Origin: Hydractinia symbiolongicarpus | Taxonomy: Eukaryota > Cnidaria > Hydrozoa > Anthoathecata > Hydractiniidae | Direction of reading: 5' to 3' | NCBI RefSeq assembly: GCF_029227915.1 | Contig: NC_079888.1 | Location: 21,122,001 to 21,186,000, forward strand | Length of the DNA stretch: 64,000 nucleotides | Shown: piece by piece, positions 12,698 to 25,360 of the stretch | How positions within the stretch are numbered: position 1 is the first letter of the stretch | How the letters are laid out: each line of letters begins with the position of its first letter | The notes under the pieces: model-generated | The model's database searches: none | The model's input: only the letters and a program-made list of their open reading frames with translations | What the model was told of the DNA's origin: nothing | Made by a program: the position numbers and the translations under genes

Positions 12698-14363
12698 CAA
12701 TCCTAGCCGTTATCGCGCGCTGAAGAAATAGCGACAGTTTCAAACACTGTATTTCATTGACTTTCTAACGGTGTCAGTCCGTTTGAGTTACAACGGTTGG
12801 GTAACATATTCGTACCAACATGTATTTAGCGATATTTTTCTGATATTACTAGGTTGCATCGCTTTTAACTATGAAACGATTGACTGTGGGACTTAATTGA
12901 GCTAAATTTGAACTGTCACCTGATAAATGTGACAAATGAGACAATTGGACTCCAAGAAATAACATTCTTCTTAATTTGACGTGATTGCCGGAACTCAGCG
13001 ATTACACTGGACTCTGTGGTAGCGTTTCATTTAAGAATTAAGATAAAAAGTCATTTTTTTATTGTGGGACCAGTCCTAGCCAATATCTCGCGCTGAAGAA
13101 ATAGCGGCAGTTTCAAAAACTACATTTCATTGACTTTCTAACGGTGTCAGTCCGTTTGAGTTACAACGGTTTGGTCACATATTCGTACCAACATGTATTT
13201 AGCGATATTTTTTTGATATTACTAGGTTGCATCGCTTTTAACAATGAAACGTTGACTGTGGGACTTAATTGAACTAACTTTGGACTGTGACCTGATAAAT
13301 GTGATAAAAGAGACAATTGGACTCCAAGAAATAACATTTTTCTTAATTTGACGTGATTGCCGGAACTCAGCGATTACACTGGGCTCTGTGGTAGCGCTTC
13401 ATTTAAGAATTAAGATAAAAAAAGTCATTTTTTTATTGTGGGACCAATCCTATCCGTTATCGCGCGCTGAAGAAATAGCGACAGTTTCAAAAACTGCATT
13501 TCATTGACTTTCTAACGGTGTCAGTCCGTTTGAGTTACAACGGTTGGGTAACATATTCGTACCAACATGTATTTAGCGATATTTTTCTGATATTACTAGG
13601 TTGCATCGCTTTTAACAATGAAACGATTGACTGTGGGACTTAATTGAGCTAACTTTGGTCTGTGACGTGATAAATGTGATAAATGAGACAATTGGACTCC
13701 AAGAAATGACATTCTTGTTAATTTGACGTGATTGCCGGAACTCAGCGGTTACACTGGGCACTGTGGTAGCGCTTCATTTAAAAATCAAGCTAAAAAAAGT
13801 CATTTTTTTACTGTGGGACCTATCCTAGCCGTTAGCGCGCGTTGAAGAAAAAGCGACAGTTTCAAAAACTACATTTCATTGACTTTCTAACGGTGTCAGT
13901 CCGTTTGTGTTACAACGGTTGTGTCACATATTCGTACCAACATGTATTTAGCGATATTTTTCTGATATTACTAGGTTGCATCGCTTTTAACTATGAAACG
14001 ATTGACTGTGGGACTTAATTGAGCTAACTTTGCACAGTCACCTGAAAAATGTGATAAATGAGACAATTGGACACCAAGAAATAACATTCTTCTTAATTTG
14101 ACGTGATTGCCGGAACTCAGCGATTACACTGGCCGCTGTGGTAGCGCTTCATTTAAGAGTTTCGATAAATAAGTAATTTTTTACTGTGGGACCAATCCTA
14201 TCCGTTATCGCGCGCTGAAGAAATAGCGACAGTTTCAAAAACTGCATTTCATTGACTTTCTAACGGTGTCAGTCCGTTTGAGTTACAACGGTTGGGTAAC
14301 ATATTCGTACCAACATGTATTTAGCGATATTTTTCTGATATTACTAGGTTGCATCGCTTTTAA
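12427..14363. repeat. Eight-monomer-spaced duplication, right copy
   Basis: Partner of 9,440-11,375. Similarity ends where this copy has AACAATGAAAC at about 14,363 and the left copy has AACTATGAAAC. The intervening 11.38-12.43 kb belongs to a different duplication, whose partner is at 7.2-8.5 kb. Confidence 0.75.
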
Positions 14364-14919
14364 CAATGAAACGATTGACTGTGGGACTTAATTGAGCTAA
14401 CTTTGGACTGTGACCTGATAAATGTGATAAATAAGACAATTGGACTCCAAGAAATAACATTCTTGTTAATTTGACGTGATTGCCGGAACTCAGCGGTTAC
14501 ACTGGGCACTGTGGTAGCGCTTCATTTAAAAATTAAGCTAAAAAAAGTCATTTTTTTACTGTGGGACCTATCCTACCCGTTAGCGCGCGTTGAAGAAAAA
14601 GCGATAGTTTCAAAAACTACATTTCATTGACTTTCTAACGGTGTCAGTCCGTTTGAGTTACAACGGTTGGGTCACATATTCGTACCAACATGTATTTAGC
14701 GATATTTTTCTGATATTACTAGGTTGCATCGCTTTTAACTATGAAACGATTGACTGCGGGACTTAATTGAGCTAACTTTGGACTGTCACCTGATAAATGT
14801 GATAAATGAGACAATTGGACACCAAGAAATAACATTCTTCTTAATTTGACGTGATTGCCGGAACTCAGAGATTACACTGGCCGCTGTGGTAGCGCTTCAT
14901 TTAAGAGTTTCGATAAATA

Positions 14920-15665
14920 AGTCACTTTTTACTGTGGGACCAATCCTATCCGTTATCGCGCGCTGAAGAAATAGCGACAGTTTCAAAAACTGCATTTCAA
15001 TGACTTTCTAACGGTGTCAGTCCGTTTGAGTTACAACGGTTGGGTAACATATTCGTACCAACATGTATTTAGCGATATTTTTCTAATATTACTATGTTGC
15101 ATCGCTTTTAACTATGAAACGATTGACTGTGGGACTTAATTGAGCTAACTTTGGACTGTCACCTGATAAATGTGATAAATGAGACAATTGGACACCAAGA
15201 AATAACATTCTTCTTAATTTGACGTGATTGCCGGAACTCAGCCATTACACTGGCCGCTGTGGTAGCGCTTCATTTAAGAGTTTAGATAAATAAGTCACTT
15301 TTTACTGTGGGACCAATCCTATCCGTTATCGCGCGCTGAAGAAATAGCGACAGTTTCAAAAACTGCATTTCAATGACTTTCTAACGGTGTCAGTCCGTTT
15401 GAGTTACAACGGTTGGGTAACATATTCGTACCAACATGTATTTAGCGATATTTGTCTAATATTACTATGTTGCATCGCTTTTAACTATGAAACGATTGAC
15501 TGTGGGACTTAATTGAGCTAACTTTGGACTGTCACCTGATAAATGTGATAAATGAGACAATTGGACACCAAGAAATAACATTCTTCTTAATTTGACGTGA
15601 TTGCCGGAACTCAGCCATTACACTGGCCGCTGTGGTAGCGCTTCATTTAAGAGTTTAGATAAATA
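14920..15665. repeat. Single-monomer tandem duplication (373 bp)
   Basis: Two adjacent monomers share the otherwise rare AAGTCACTTTTTACTG, TGCATTTCAATGAC (14,991 and 15,364) and CTAATATTACTATG. This shows one unit copied to its neighbour. The second copy has a private TTTGTCTAATATT. Confidence 0.8.
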
Positions 15666-18600
15666 AGTCATTTTTTACTGTGGGACCAATCCTATCCGTT
15701 ATCGCGCGCTGAAGAAATAGCGACAGTTTCAAAAACTGCATTTCATTGACTTTCTAACGGTGTCAGTCCGTTTGAGTTATAACGGTTGGGTAACATATTC
15801 GTACCAACATGTATTTAGCGATATTTTTCTGATATTACTAGGTTGCATCGCTTTTAACAATGAAACGATTGACTGTGGGACTTAATTGAGCTAACTTTGG
15901 ACTGTGACCTGATAAATGTGATAAATAAGACAATTGGACTCCAAGAAATAACATTCTTGTAAATTTGACGTGATTGCCGGAACTCAGCGGTTACACTGGG
16001 CACTGTGGTAGCGCTTTATTTAAAAATTAAGCTAAAAAAAGTCATTTTTTTACTGTGGGACCTATCCTAGCCGTTAGCGCGCGTTGAAGAAAAAGCGACA
16101 GTTTCAAAAACTACATTTCATTGACTTTCTAGCGGTGTCAGTCCGTTTGAGTTACAACGGTTGGGTCACATATTCGTACCAACATGTATTTAGCGATATT
16201 TTTCTGATATTACTAGGTTGCATCGCTTTTAACTATGAAACGATTGACTGTGGGACTAAATTGAGCTAACTTTGGACTGTCACCTGATAAATGTGATAAA
16301 TCAGATAATTGGACACCAAGAAATAACATTCTTCTTAATTTGACGTGATTGCCGGAACTCAGCGATTACACTGGCCGCTGTGGTAGCGCTTCTTTTAAGA
16401 GTTTAGATAATTAAGTCATTTTTTACTGTGGGACCAATCCTATCCGTTATCGCGCGCTGAAGAAATAGCGACAGTTTCAAAAACTGCATTTCATTGACTT
16501 TCTAACGGTGTCAGTCCGTTTGAGTTACAACGGTTGGGTAACATATTCGTACCAACATGTATTTAGCGATATTTTTCTGATATTACTAGGTTGCATCGCT
16601 TTTAACAATGAAACGATTGACTGTGGGACTTAATTGAGCTAACTTTGGACTGTGACCTGATAAATGTGATAAATGAGACAATTGGACTCCAAGAAATAAC
16701 ATTCTTGTTAATTTGACGTGATTGCCGGAACTCAGCGATTACACTGGGCACTGTGGTAGCGCTTCATTTAAAAATTAAGCTAAAAAAAGTCATTTTTTTA
16801 CTGTGGGACCTATCTTAGCCGTTAGCGCGCGTTGAAGAAAAAGCAACAGTTTCAAAAACTACATTTCATTGACTTTCTAACGGTGTCAGTCCGTTTGAGT
16901 TACAACGGTTGGGTAACATATTCGTACCAACATGTATTTAGCGATATTTTTCTGATATTACTAGGTTGCATCGCTTTTAACAATGAAACGATTGACTGTG
17001 GGACTTAATTCAGCTAACTTTGGACTGTGACCTGATAAATGTGATAAATAAGACAATTGGACTCCAAGAAATAACATTCTTGTTAATTTGACGTGATTGC
17101 CGGAACTCAGCGGTTACACTGGGCACTGTGGTAGCGCTTCATTTAAAAATTAAGCTAAAAAAAGTCATTTTTTTTACTGTGGGACCTATCCTAGCCGTTA
17201 GCGCGCGTTGAAGAAAAAGCGACAGTTTCAAAAACTACATTTCATTGACTTTCTAACAGTGTCAGTCCGTTTGAGTTACAACGGTTGGGTCACATATTCG
17301 TACCAACATGTATTTAGCGATATTTTTCTGATATTACTAGGTTGCATCGCTTTTAACTATGAAACGATTGACTGTGGGACTTAATTGAGCTAACTTTGGA
17401 CTGTCACCTGATAAATGTGATAAATCAGATAATTGGACACCAAGAAATAACATTCTTCTTAATTTGACGTGATTGCCGGAACTCAGCGATTACACTGGCC
17501 ACTGTGGTAGCGCTTCATTTAAGAGTTTAGATAATTAAGTCATTTTTTACTGTGGGACCAATCCTATCCGTTATCGCGCGCTGAAGAAATAGCGACAGTT
17601 TCAAAAACTGCATTTCATTGACCTTCTAACGGTGTCAGTCCGTTTGAGTTACAACGGTTGGGTAACATATTCGTACCAACATGTATTTAGCGATATTTTT
17701 CTGATATTACTAGGTTGCATCGCTTTTAACAATGAAACGATTGACTGTGGGACTTAATTGAGCTAACTTTGGACTGTGACCTGATAAATGTGATAAATAA
17801 GACAATTGGACTCCAAGAAATAACATTCTTGTTAATTTGACGTGATTGCCGGAACTCAGCGGTTACACTGGGCACTGTGGTAGCGCTTCATTTAAAAATT
17901 AAGCTAAAAAAAGTCATTTTTTTACTGTGGGACCTATCCTAGCCGTTAGCGCGCGTTGAAGAAAAAGCGACAGTTTCAAAAGCTACATTTTATTGACTTT
18001 CTAACGGTGTCAGTCCGTTTGAGTTACAACGGTTGGGTCACATATTCGTACCAACATGTATTGGGCGATATTTTTCAGATATTACTAAGTTGCATCGCTT
18101 TTAACTATGAAACGATTGACTGTGGGACTTAATTGAGCTAACTTTGGACTGTCACCTGATAAATGTGATAAATGAGACAATTGGACACCAAGAAATAACA
18201 TTCTTCTTAATTTGACGTGATTGCCGGAACTCAGCGATTAAACTGGCCGCTGTTGTAGCGCTTCACTTAAGAGTTTAGATAATTAAGTCATTTTTTACTG
18301 TGGGACCAATCCTATCCGTTATCGCGCGCTGAAGAAATAGCGACAGTTTTAAAAACTGCATTTCATTGACTTTCTAACGTTGTCAGTCCGTTTGAGTTAC
18401 AACGGTTGGGTAACATATTCGTACCAACATGTATTTAGCGATATTTTTCTGATATTACTAGGTTGCATCGCTTTTAACTATGAAACGATTGACTGTGGGA
18501 CTTATTTGATCTAACTTTGGACTGTCACCTGATAAATGTAATAAATGAGACAATTGGACACCAAGAAATAACATTCTTCTTAATTTGACGTGATTGCCGG

Positions 18601-20546
18601 ATTTCAGCGATTACACTGGCCGCTGTGGTAGCGCTTCATTTAAGAGTTTAGATAATTAAGTCATTTTTTGCTGTGGGACCAATCCTATCCGTTATCGCGC
18701 GCTGAAGAAATAGCGACAGTTTCAAAAACTGCATTTCATTGACTTTCTAACGGTGTCAGTCCGTTTGAGTTACAACGGTTGGGTAACATATTCGTACCAA
18801 CATGTATTTAGCGATATTTTTCTGATATTACTAGGTTGCATCGCTTTTAACAATGAAACGATTGACTGTGGGACTTAATTGAGCTAACTTTGGACTGTCA
18901 CCTGATAAATGTGATAAATCAGATAATTGGACACCAAGAAATAACATTCTTCTTAATTTGACGTGATTGCCGGAACTCAGAGATTTCACTGGCCGCTGTG
19001 GTAGCGCTTCATTTAAGAGTTTAGATAATTAAGTCATTTTTTACTGTGGGACCAATCCTATCCGTTATCGCGCGCTGAAGAAATAGCGACAGTTTTAAAA
19101 ACTGCAGTTCATTGACTTTCTAACGTTGTCAGTCCGTTTGAGTTACAACGGTTGGGTAACATCTTCGTACCAACATGTATTTAGCGATATTTTTCTGATA
19201 TTACTAGGTTGCATCGCTTTTAACTATGAAACGATTGACTGTGGGACTTATTTGATCTAACTTTGGACTGTCACCTGATAAATGTGATAAATGAGACAAT
19301 TGGACACCAAGAAATAACATTCTTCTTAATTTGACGTGATTGCCGGATTTCAGCGATTACACTGGCCACTGTGGTAGCGCTTCATTTAAGAGTTTAGATA
19401 ATTAAGTCATTTTTTACTGTGGGACCAATCCTATCTGTTATCGCGCGCTGAAGAAATAGCGACAGTTTCAAAAACTGCATTTCATTGACTTTCTAACGGT
19501 GTCAGTCCGTTTGAGTTACAACGGTTGGGTAACATATTCGTACCAACATGTATTTAGCGATATTTTTCTGATATTACTAGGTTGCATCGCTTTTAACAAT
19601 GAAACGATTGACTGTGGGACTTAATTGAGCTAACTTTGGACTGTGACCTGATAAATGTGATAAATGAGACAATTGGACTCCAAGAAATAACATTCTTGTT
19701 AATTTGACGTGATTGCCGGAACTCAGCGATTACACTGGGCATTGTGGTAGCGCTTCATTTAAAAGTTAAGCTAAAAAAAGTCATTTTTTTACTGTGGGAC
19801 CTATCCTAGCCGTTAGCGCGCGTTGAAGAAAAAGCAACGGTTTCAAAAACTACATTTCATTGACTTTGTAACGGTGTCAGTCCGTTTGAGTTACAACGGT
19901 TGTGTCACATATTCGTACCAACATGTATTTAGCGATATATTTCTGATATTACTAGGTTGCATCGCTTTTAGCAATGAAACGATTGACTGTGGGACTTAAT
20001 TGAGCTAACTTTGGACTGTGACCTGATAAATGTGATAAATAAGACAATTGGACTCCAAGAAATAACATTCTTGTTAATTTGACGTGATTGCCGGAACTCA
20101 GCGGTTACACTGGGCACTGTGGTAGCGCTTCATTTAAAAATTAAGCTAAAAAAAGTCATTTTTTTACGGTGGGACCTATCCTAGCCGTTAGCGCGCGTTG
20201 AAGAAAAAGCGACAGTTTCGAAAACTACATTTCATTGACTTTCTAACGGTGTCAGTCCGTTTGAGTTACAACGGTTGGGTCACATATTCGTACCAACATG
20301 TATTTAGCGATATTTTTCTGATATTACTAGGTTGCATCGCTTTTAACTATGAAACGATTGACTGTGGGACTTAATTGAGCTAACTTTGGACTGTCACCTG
20401 ATAAATGTGATAAATGAGACAATTGGACACCAAGAAGTAACATTCTTCTTAATTTGACGTGATTGCCGGAACTCAGCGATTACACTGGGCACTGTGGTAG
20501 CGCTTCATTTAAAAATTAAGCTAAAAAAAGTCATTTTTTTACTGTG

Positions 20547-22046
20547 GGACCTATCCTAGCCGTTAACGCGCGTTGAAGAAAAAGCAACAGTTTCAAAAAC
20601 TACATTTCATTGACTTTCTAACGGTGTCAGTCCGTTTGAGTTACAACGGTTGTGTCACATATTTGTACCAACATGTATTTAGCGATATTTTTCTGATATT
20701 ACTAGGTTGCATCGCTTTTAACAATGAAACGATTGACTGTGGGACTTAATTGAGCTAACTTTGGACTGTGACCTGATAAATGTGATAAATAAGACAATTG
20801 GACTCCAAGAAATAACATTCTTGTTAATTTGACGTGATTTCCGGAACTCAGCGGTTACACTGGGCACTGTGGTAGCGCTTCATTTAAAAAATTAGGCTAA
20901 AAAAAGTCATTTTTTTACTGTGGGACCTATCCTAGCCGTTAGCGCGCGTTGAAGAAAAAGCGACAGTTTCAAAAACTACATTTCATTGACTTTCTAACGG
21001 TGTCAGTCCGTTTGAGTTACAACGGTTGGGTCACATATTCGTACCAACATGTATTTAGCGATATTTTTCTGATATTACTAGGTTGCATCGCTTTTAACTA
21101 TGAAACGATTGACTGTGGGACTTAATTGAGCTAACTTTGGACTGTCACCTGATAAATGTGATAAATGAGACAATTGGACACCAAGAAATAACATTCTTCT
21201 TAATTTGACGTGATTGCCGGAACTCAGCGTTTACACTGGCCGCTGTGGTAGCGCTTCATTTAAGAGTTTAGATAATTAAGTCATTTTTTACTTTGGGACC
21301 TATCCTAGCCGTTAACGCGCGTTGAAGAAAAAGCAACAGTTTCAAAAACTACATTTCATTGACTTTCTAACGGTGTCAGTCCGTTTGAGTTACAACGGTT
21401 GTGTCACATATTTGTACCAACATGTATTTAGCGATATTTTTCTGATATTACTAGGTTGCATCGCTTTTAACAATGAAACGATTGACTGTGGGACTTAATT
21501 GAGCTAACTTTGGACTGTGACCTGATAAATGTGATAAATAAGACAATTGGACTCCAAGAAATAACATTCTTGTTAATTTGACGTGATTTCCGGAACTCAG
21601 CGGTTACACTGGGCACTGTGGTAGCGCTTCATTTAAAAAATTAGGCTAAAAAAAGTCATTTTTTTACTGTGGGACCTATCCTAGCCGTTAGCGCGCGTTG
21701 AAGAAAAAGCGACAGTTTCAAAAACTACATTTCATTGACTTTCTAACGGTGTCAGTCCGTTTGAGTTACAACGGTTGGGTCACATATTCGTACCAACATG
21801 TATTTAGCGATATTTTTCTGATATTACTAGGTTGCATCGCTTTTAACTATGAAACGATTGACTGTGGGACTTAATTGAGCTAACTTTGGACTGTCACCTG
21901 ATAAATGTGATAAATGAGACAATTGGACACCAAGAAATAACATTCTTCTTAATTTGACGTGATTGCCGGAACTCAGCGTTTACACTGGCCGCTGTGGTAG
22001 CGCTTCATTTAAGAGTTTAGATAATTAAGTCATTTTTTACTTTGGG
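20547..22046. repeat. Two-monomer tandem duplication (~749 bp)
   Basis: Copies at about 20,547-21,297 and 21,296-22,046 share CGTTAACGCGCGTTG (20,561 and 21,310), ATATTTGTACC, ACGTGATTTCC (20,832 and 21,581) and AAAAAATTAGGC. CTTTGGGACC closes each copy. Few or no substitutions were noticed between them. Confidence 0.85.
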
Positions 22047-22746
22047 ACCAATCCTATCCATTATCGCGCGCTGAAGAAATAGCGACAATTTCAAAAACTG
22101 CATTTCATTGACTTTCTAACGGTGTCAGTCCGTTTGAGTTACGACGGTTGGGTAACATATTCGTACCAACATGTATTTAGCGATATTTTTCTCATATTAC
22201 TAGGTTGCATCGCTTTTAACAATGAAACGATTGACTGTGGGACTTAATTGAGCTAACTTTGTACTGTGACCTGATAAATGTGATAAATAAGACAATTGGA
22301 CTCCAAGAAATAACATTCTTGTTAATTTGACGTGATTGCCGGAACTCAGCGGTTACACTGGGCACTGTGGTAGCGCTTCATTTAAAAATTAAGCTAAAAA
22401 AGTCATTTTTTTACTGTGGGACCTATCCTAGCCGTTATCGCGCGCTAAAGAAATAGCGACAGTTTCAAAAACTGCATTTCATTGACTTTCTAACGGTGTC
22501 AGTCCGTTTGAGTTACAACGGTTGGGTCACATATTCGTACCAACATGTATTTAGCGATATTTTTCTGATATTACTAGGTTGCATCGCTTTTAACTATGAA
22601 ACGATTGACTGTGGGACTTAATTGAGCTAACTTTGGACTGTCACCTGATAAATGTGATAAATGAGACAATTGGACACCAAAAAATAACATTCTTCTTAAT
22701 TTGACGTGATTGCCGGAACTCAGCGATTACACTGGCCGCTGTGGTT

Positions 22747-25087
22747 GCGCTTCATTTAAGAGTTTAGATAAATAAGTCATTTTCTACTGTGGGACCAATC
22801 CTATCCGTTATCGCGCGCTGAAGAATTAGCGACAGTTTCAAAAACTACATTTCATCGACTTTCTAACGGTGTCAGTCCCTTTCACTTACAACGGTTTGGT
22901 TACAAATACGTACCAACATGTATTTAGCAATATTTTTCTGATAATACTAGGTTGCGTTGCTTTTAACTATGAAACGATTGACTGTGGGACTTAATTGAAC
23001 TAACTTTGGACTGTCACCTGATAAATGTGATAAAAGAGACAATTGGACACCAAGAAATAACATTCTTCTTAATTTGACGTGATTGCCGGAACTCAGCGAT
23101 TACACTGGCCGCTGTGGTAGCGCTTCATTTAAGAGTTTAGATAATTAAGTCATTTTTTACTGTGGGACCAATCCTATCCGTTATCGCGCGCTGAAGAAAT
23201 AGCGACAATTTCAAAAACTGCATTTCATTGACTTTCTAACGGTGTCAGTCCGTTTGAGTGACAACGGTTGGGTAACATATTCGTACCAACATGTATTTAG
23301 CGATATTTTTCTGATATTACTAGGTTGCATCGCTTTTAACAATGAAACGATTGACTGTGGGACTTAATTGAGCTAACTTTGGACTGTGACCTGATAAATG
23401 TGATAAATAAGACAATTGGACTCCAAGAAATAACATTCTTGTTAATTTGACGTGTTTGCCGGAAATCAGCGGTTACACTGGGCACTGTGGTAGCTCTTCA
23501 TTTAAAAATTAAGCTAAAAAAGTCATTTTTTTACTGTGGTACCTATCCTAGCCGTTAGCGCGCGTTGAAGAAAAAGCGACAGTTTCAAAAACTACATTTC
23601 ATTGACTTTCTAACGGTGTCAGTCCGTTTGAATTACAACGGTTGGGTCACATATTCGTACCAACATGTATTTAGCGATATTTTTCTGATATTACTAGGTT
23701 GCATCGCTTTTAACTATGAAATGATTGACTGTGGGACTTAATTGAGCTAACTTTGGACTGTCACCTGATAAATGTGATAAATGAGACAATTGGACACCAA
23801 GAAATAACATTCTTCTTAATTTGACGTGATTGCCGGAACTCAGCGATTACACTGGCCGCTGTGGTAGCGCTTCATTTAAGAGTTTCGATAAATAAGTCAT
23901 TTTTTACCGTGGGACCAATCCTATCCGTTATCGCGCGCTGAAGAAATAGCGACAGTTTCAAAAACTGCATTTCATTGACATTCTAACGGTGTCAGTGCGT
24001 TTGAGTTACAACGGTTGGGTAACATATTTGTACCAACATGTATTTAGCGATATTTTTCTGATATTACTAGGTTGCATCGCTTTTAACAATGAAACGATTG
24101 ACTGTGGGACCTAATTGAGCTAACTTTGGACTGTGACCTGATAAATGTGATAAATAAGACAATTGGACTGCAAGAAATAACATTCTTGTTAATTTGACGT
24201 GATTGCCGGAACTCAGCGGTTACACTGGGCACTGTGGTAGCGCTTCATATAAAAATTTAGCTAAAAAAAGTCATTTTTTTACTGTGGGACCTATCCTAGC
24301 CGTTAGCGCGCGTTGAAGGAAAAGCGACATTTTCAAAAACTACATTTCATTGACTCTCTAACAGTGTCAGTCCTTTTGAGTTACAACGGTTGGGTCACAT
24401 ATTCGTACCAACGTGTATTTAGCGATATTTTTCTGATATTACTAGGTTGCATCGCTTTTAACTATGAAACGATTGACTGTGGGACTTAATTGAGCTAACT
24501 TTGGACTGTCACCTGATAAATGTGATAAATGCGACAATTGGACACCAAGAAATAACATTCTTCTTAATTTGACGTGATTGCCGGAACCCAGCGATTGCAC
24601 TGGCCGCTGTGGTAGCGCTTCATTTAAGAGTTTAGATAAATAAGTCATTTTTTACTGTGGGACCAATCCTATCCGTTATCGCGCGCTGAAGAAAAAGCGA
24701 CAGTTTCAAAAACTACATTTCATTGACTCTCTAACGGTGTCCGTCCGTTTGAGTTACAACGGTTGGGTCACATATTCGTACCAACATGTATTTAGCGATA
24801 TTTTTCTGATATTACTAGGTTGCATCGCTTTTAACTATGAAACGATTGACTGTGGGACTTAATTGAGCTAACTTTGGACTGTCACCTGATAAATGTGATA
24901 AATGAGACAATTGGACACCAAGAAATAACATTCTTCTTAATTTGACGTGATTGCCGGAACTCAGCGATTACACTGGCCGCTGTGGTAGCGCTTCATTTAA
25001 GAGTTTAGATAAATAAGTCATTTTTTACTGTGGGACCAATCCTATCCGTTATCGCGCGCTGAAGAAATAGCGACAGTTTCAAAAACT
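22747..25087. repeat. Seven-monomer higher-order unit, copy 1 (period 2,614 bp)
   Basis: This matches 25,361-27,701 base for base apart from two substitutions that I noticed, near 22,828 and near 24,373. Shared rare markers are AAGAATTAGCGAC, CCCTTTCACTTACAACGG, GGTTACAAATACG, GGAAATCAGCGG, GTCAGTGCGTTTG, TGGACTGCAAG, CATATAAAAATTTAGC and CCAACGTGTATTT. The downstream edge is at 25,088, where AACTACATTTC here is opposite AACTGCATTTC in the partner. The interval 25,088-25,360 instead resembles 23,594-23,880, four monomers back. Confidence 0.92.
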
Positions 25088-25360
25088 ACATTTCATTGAC
25101 TTTCTAACGGTGTCAGTCCGTTTGAATTACAACGGTTGGGTCACATATTCGTACCAACATGTATTTAGCGATATTTTTCTGATATTACTAGGTTGCATCG
25201 CTTTTAACTATGAAATGATTGACTGTGGGACTTAATTGAGCTAACTTTGGACTGTCACCTGATAAATGTGATAAATGAGACAATTGGACACCAAGAAATA
25301 ACATTCTTCTTAATTTGACGTGATTGCCGGAACTCAGCGATTACACTGGCCGCTGTGGTA

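Larger units (their letters stand above)
14364..22746. repeat. Array zone III: interleaved CCTATCCGTTATC and CCTAGCCGTTAGC monomers
   Basis: About 22 monomers of two main subfamilies. One has CCAATCCTATCCGTTATCGC, AACTGCATTTC and GGGTAACAT. The other has CCTATCCTAGCCGTTAGC, GTTGAAGAAAAAGC, AACTACATTTC and GGGTCACAT or TGTGTCACAT. They are interleaved without a fixed period, with runs of one type (for example four consecutive CCTATC units at about 18.3-19.4 kb). Many units in this zone carry GGCCGCTGTGG with GAGTTTAGATAA and a shortened T-run. No genes are present. Confidence 0.85.

Noticed and set aside
20886-20900. Telomere-like TTAGG in AAATTAGGCTAAAA
   Set aside because: It is a single occurrence inside particular monomers with no short tandem run.
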